Assembly (NCBI RefSeq): GCF_014650075.1
Contig: NZ_BMUG01000017.1
Coordinates: 87,263-151,262, forward strand
Length of the DNA: 64,000 bases
Reading direction: 5' to 3'
Origin: Streptomyces microflavus
GTDB lineage: Bacteria; Actinomycetota; Actinomycetes; Streptomycetales; Streptomycetaceae
Positions 62,202-64,000 of the stretch are shown here, piece after piece. The notes under the pieces are model-generated. The model ran no database searches. It worked only from the letters and a program-made list of their open reading frames with translations, and was not told the origin of the DNA. Each line of letters opens with the position of its first letter. Within the stretch, counting starts at the first letter, position 1. The position numbers and the translations under genes were made by a program.

Positions 62202-62984
62202 CTAGAGCCAGTTGCGCTGTCCGCCGACCTGGGCCAGCCACTGGTTGAGATAGGCCGCCCAGTCGGTCTGGTGGAAGTCCTCAAGGCCGACCTTGAACGC
62301 GCGGTACGAGTCACTGCCCTCGCTGAACAGCCCCGGCTTCTTGTCCATCTCCAGGATCACGTCCATCTCACGGTCGTCCGCGACGAACGTCAGCTCGACC
62401 TGGTGAAGCCCGCGGTACTGCTGCGGCGGTACGAACTCGATCTCCTGGTAGAAGGGCAGCCGCTGACGCGAGCCGCGAATGTGACCGCGCTCCATGTCCG
62501 CACTGCGGAAGCGGAAGCCCAGTTGCCCGAAGGCGTCCAGGATGGCCTGCTGGGCCGGCAGCGGGTGCACATTGATCGGGTCCAGGTCACCGGAGTCCAG
62601 CGCGCGGGCGATCTCCAGCTCGGTGGTCACCCCGATGTCCATCCCGCGCAGGTGCTGGCCGGCGAACATCGTGACCGGCGTCTCCCAGGGGATCTCCAGC
62701 CCGAACGGCACCACGTGCACCGCCCCCGCCTGCACCTCGAAGGCACCGCCGAGCCGCACCTTGGCGAACTCGATGTTCTGCTTGGTCTCCTGGTCACCGC
62801 TCTCGACCTCGACCCGTGCCTGCAGACCGACGGAGAGCCCCTCGATCTGCTGGGCCACCGATCCGCCCTGGATCCGCACCTCGCCCTGGACGACCCCACC
62901 GGGGACGACGTTCACCTCGGTGAGCTCGGTCTCCACCGAGGCACCACCGGCACCCATGCTCGCGAGCAGCCGCTTGAAGCCCAT
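62202..62984 (-). CDS. Sporulation-control protein Spo0M-like
   Basis: This 260-residue protein is of the Spo0M/arrestin-like family: GGASVETELTEVNVVPGGVVQGEVRIQGG in parts and VHVVPFGLEIPWETPVT. In Bacillus Spo0M affects sporulation and cell division and binds the cytoskeleton. An AAGGAG site precedes the ATG. A developmental role here is inferred. Confidence 0.88.
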   Translation of the reverse strand: MGFKRLLASMGAGGASVETELTEVNVVPGGVVQGEVRIQGGSVAQQIEGLSVGLQARVEVESGDQETKQNIEFAKVRLGGAFEVQAGAVHVVPFGLEIPWETPVTMFAGQHLRGMDIGVTTELEIARALDSGDLDPINVHPLPAQQAILDAFGQLGFRFRSADMERGHIRGSRQRLPFYQEIEFVPPQQYRGLHQVELTFVADDREMDVILEMDKKPGLFSEGSDSYRAFKVGLEDFHQTDWAAYLNQWLAQVGGQRNWL

Positions 62985-63071
62985 GTTCACTCCTTCTTGG
63001 TCCTGACCCCTAGATACGCGCCATGACCGTAGCCGGTTCCCGCGCTCGCCCTCCCAGTACCCTCGGACGTC

Positions 63072-63716
63072 ATGACCAAGGGCTCCGACCGCACACCGCT
63101 CACCCGTGACTTCTTCGACCGCTCCGTCCTGGACGTCGCCCCCGACCTCCTGGGCCGCACGCTCGTCCGCCACAGCGACGAGGGCACGATCGAGGTACGT
63201 CTCACCGAGGTGGAGGCGTACGCCGGCGAGGTCGACCCCGGCTCGCACGCATTCCGGGGCCGCACGGCCCGCAACAGCGTGATGTTCGGCCCGCCCGGTC
63301 ATACGTACGTCTACTTCACCTACGGGATGTGGCACTGCCTCAACCTGGTGTGCGGCCCGGAGGACCATGCGAGCGGAGTGCTGCTCCGGGCCGGCGAGAT
63401 CAATGTGGGCGCGGGCCTGGCCCGCGTACGACGGGTCTCGGCCCGCAATGACAAGGAACTGGCCAAAGGCCCGGCCCGCCTCGCCACCGCCCTCGACGTG
63501 GACCGCACGCTGAACGGCAGCGACCTCTTCGCCGGCCCCACGCCCGCACTGTCCGTGCTCCACGGCACCCCGCCCCCGCGTGACCAGGTACGCAGCGGCC
63601 CCCGCACGGGAGTCGGCGGTGACGGGGCACACCAGCCGTGGCGCTTCTGGATCGAGAACGACCCCACGGTGAGCCCGTACCGCGCCCATGCTCCCCGCCG
63701 TCGCCGGGCGAGGTGA
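63072..63716 (+). CDS. DNA-3-methyladenine glycosylase (AAG/MPG family)
   Basis: This base-excision repair enzyme removes alkylated purines. The 214 residues start DFFDRSVLDVAPDLLGRTLVR and contain the active-site segment RLTEVEAYAGEVDPGSHAF and the later TYVYFTYGMWHCLNLVC. The C-terminal end is Arg-rich. It stands alone, divergent from the Spo0M-like gene. Its end lies close to the probable rRNA promoter region. Confidence 0.93.
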   Translation: MTKGSDRTPLTRDFFDRSVLDVAPDLLGRTLVRHSDEGTIEVRLTEVEAYAGEVDPGSHAFRGRTARNSVMFGPPGHTYVYFTYGMWHCLNLVCGPEDHASGVLLRAGEINVGAGLARVRRVSARNDKELAKGPARLATALDVDRTLNGSDLFAGPTPALSVLHGTPPPRDQVRSGPRTGVGGDGAHQPWRFWIENDPTVSPYRAHAPRRRRAR

Positions 63717-63731
63717 CGGGCCATGAGCGAC

Positions 63732-63760
63732 TTGACGGGCCCTGGGCGGACGCCTAATGT
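63732..63760 (+). promoter_or_regulatory. Strong promoter (TTGACG-N17-TAATGT), probably of an rRNA operon
   Basis: TTGACG (63732-63737) and TAATGT (63755-63760) are separated by exactly 17 bases. A second TTGACA lies at 63773-63778 with a weaker -10. Serial promoters of this kind precede rRNA operons in Streptomyces. Confidence 0.6.
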
Positions 63761-64000
63761 AGTCCGAGCCACTTGACACGGGTACAGCTGTCGGCACGGT
63801 CCATCGGATCGGACCGAGCAACCCGAAGAGGCCAAACCACTACCTACGACTCACCCTGGCGGGTGCGAATTCGGCATGCCCGTAATTCGCTCGACAGGCT
63901 CGATTATGAGCTGCCAAGGGAATGGGCTAACGTAGTGAACACGCCGAAAGGCAAGGCCACTCCACAGGCCACCGGAAATCGAATTCGGACCGGAAACGGA
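63761..64000 (+). other. Probable rRNA operon promoter/leader region, cut by window edge
   Basis: No protein gene is supported. The stretch CGCCGAAAGGCAAGG followed by ACCGGAAATC and GGACCGGAAACGGA resembles the leader upstream of Streptomyces 16S genes, where repeated CGGAAA motifs lie in the processing region. A further promoter-like GCTAACGTAGTG lies near 63927. The 16S gene itself would start beyond the window. Confidence 0.5.

Overview
The window is chromosomal DNA of a Streptomyces-type actinomycete. The evidence is the very high G+C, GTG and TTG starts, many ATGA/GTGA translational overlaps, a chaplin, a PHO box, Gls24/AmaP-type envelope stress genes, a Spo0M-like protein and Streptomyces-type dispersed repeats. 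The gene order looks like conserved core chromosome (cobalamin genes, pit, moaA, tyrS, tldD/tldE, fabG-fabI, serB, chpE), and I recall a similar order around pitH2 and chpE in S. coelicolor. No prophage, integrated element, CRISPR array or tRNA gene was seen. The right edge looks like the promoter and leader region of an rRNA operon whose 16S gene would lie outside the window.

Layout. 1-5.7 kb: a cobalamin operon on the minus strand (cobD-cobQ-chelatase-cobO), every junction overlapping, behind a cobalamin riboswitch. 5.7-7.3 kb: a Pit phosphate transporter with a PHO box and a small membrane protein. 7.5-14.2 kb: a class II aldolase, an alpha/beta hydrolase, a conserved hypothetical, a VOC protein, a zinc metallopeptidase and an ABC-F protein. 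14.5-19.1 kb: a small HTH protein, an enoyl-CoA hydratase, a miniature inverted-repeat element and a five-gene Asp23/Gls24-AmaP cluster next to a divergent accessory gene. 19.1-24 kb: an SDR protein, a GH15 hydrolase, SURF1, a small zinc-site protein and an exonuclease-BRCT protein, all on the minus strand. 24-27.1 kb: a 1030-residue NACHT protein with a leucine-rich C-terminus, the best candidate for an unusual (possibly antiphage) system. 27.2-34 kb: a membrane hydroxylase, a lysoplasmalogenase, an alcohol dehydrogenase, a secreted subtilase and a DUF485/acetate symporter pair.

34-42.6 kb: moaA, small stress and membrane proteins, tyrS, the TldD/TldE protease pair and fabG-fabI (last steps of fatty-acid elongation). 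42.7-51.7 kb: a secreted protein, an FCD regulator divergent from a CynX/NimT transporter, a SixA-like phosphatase, serB, an FHA-FHA-ABC membrane protein and a lytic transglycosylase. 51.9-57.4 kb: a QueA-like protein with an SDR, a GAF histidine kinase/LuxR response regulator pair, chaplin chpE and a hypothetical. 57.5-63.7 kb: a lone ABC ATPase, an NfeD/SPFH pair, a TSUP transporter, an HNH protein, a PEBP protein, a Spo0M-like protein and a 3-methyladenine glycosylase.

Most regulatory calls (riboswitch, PHO box, operators, terminators) were read from motifs and hairpins by eye. Starts were chosen from ribosome-binding sites, overlaps and leaderless -10 spacing.
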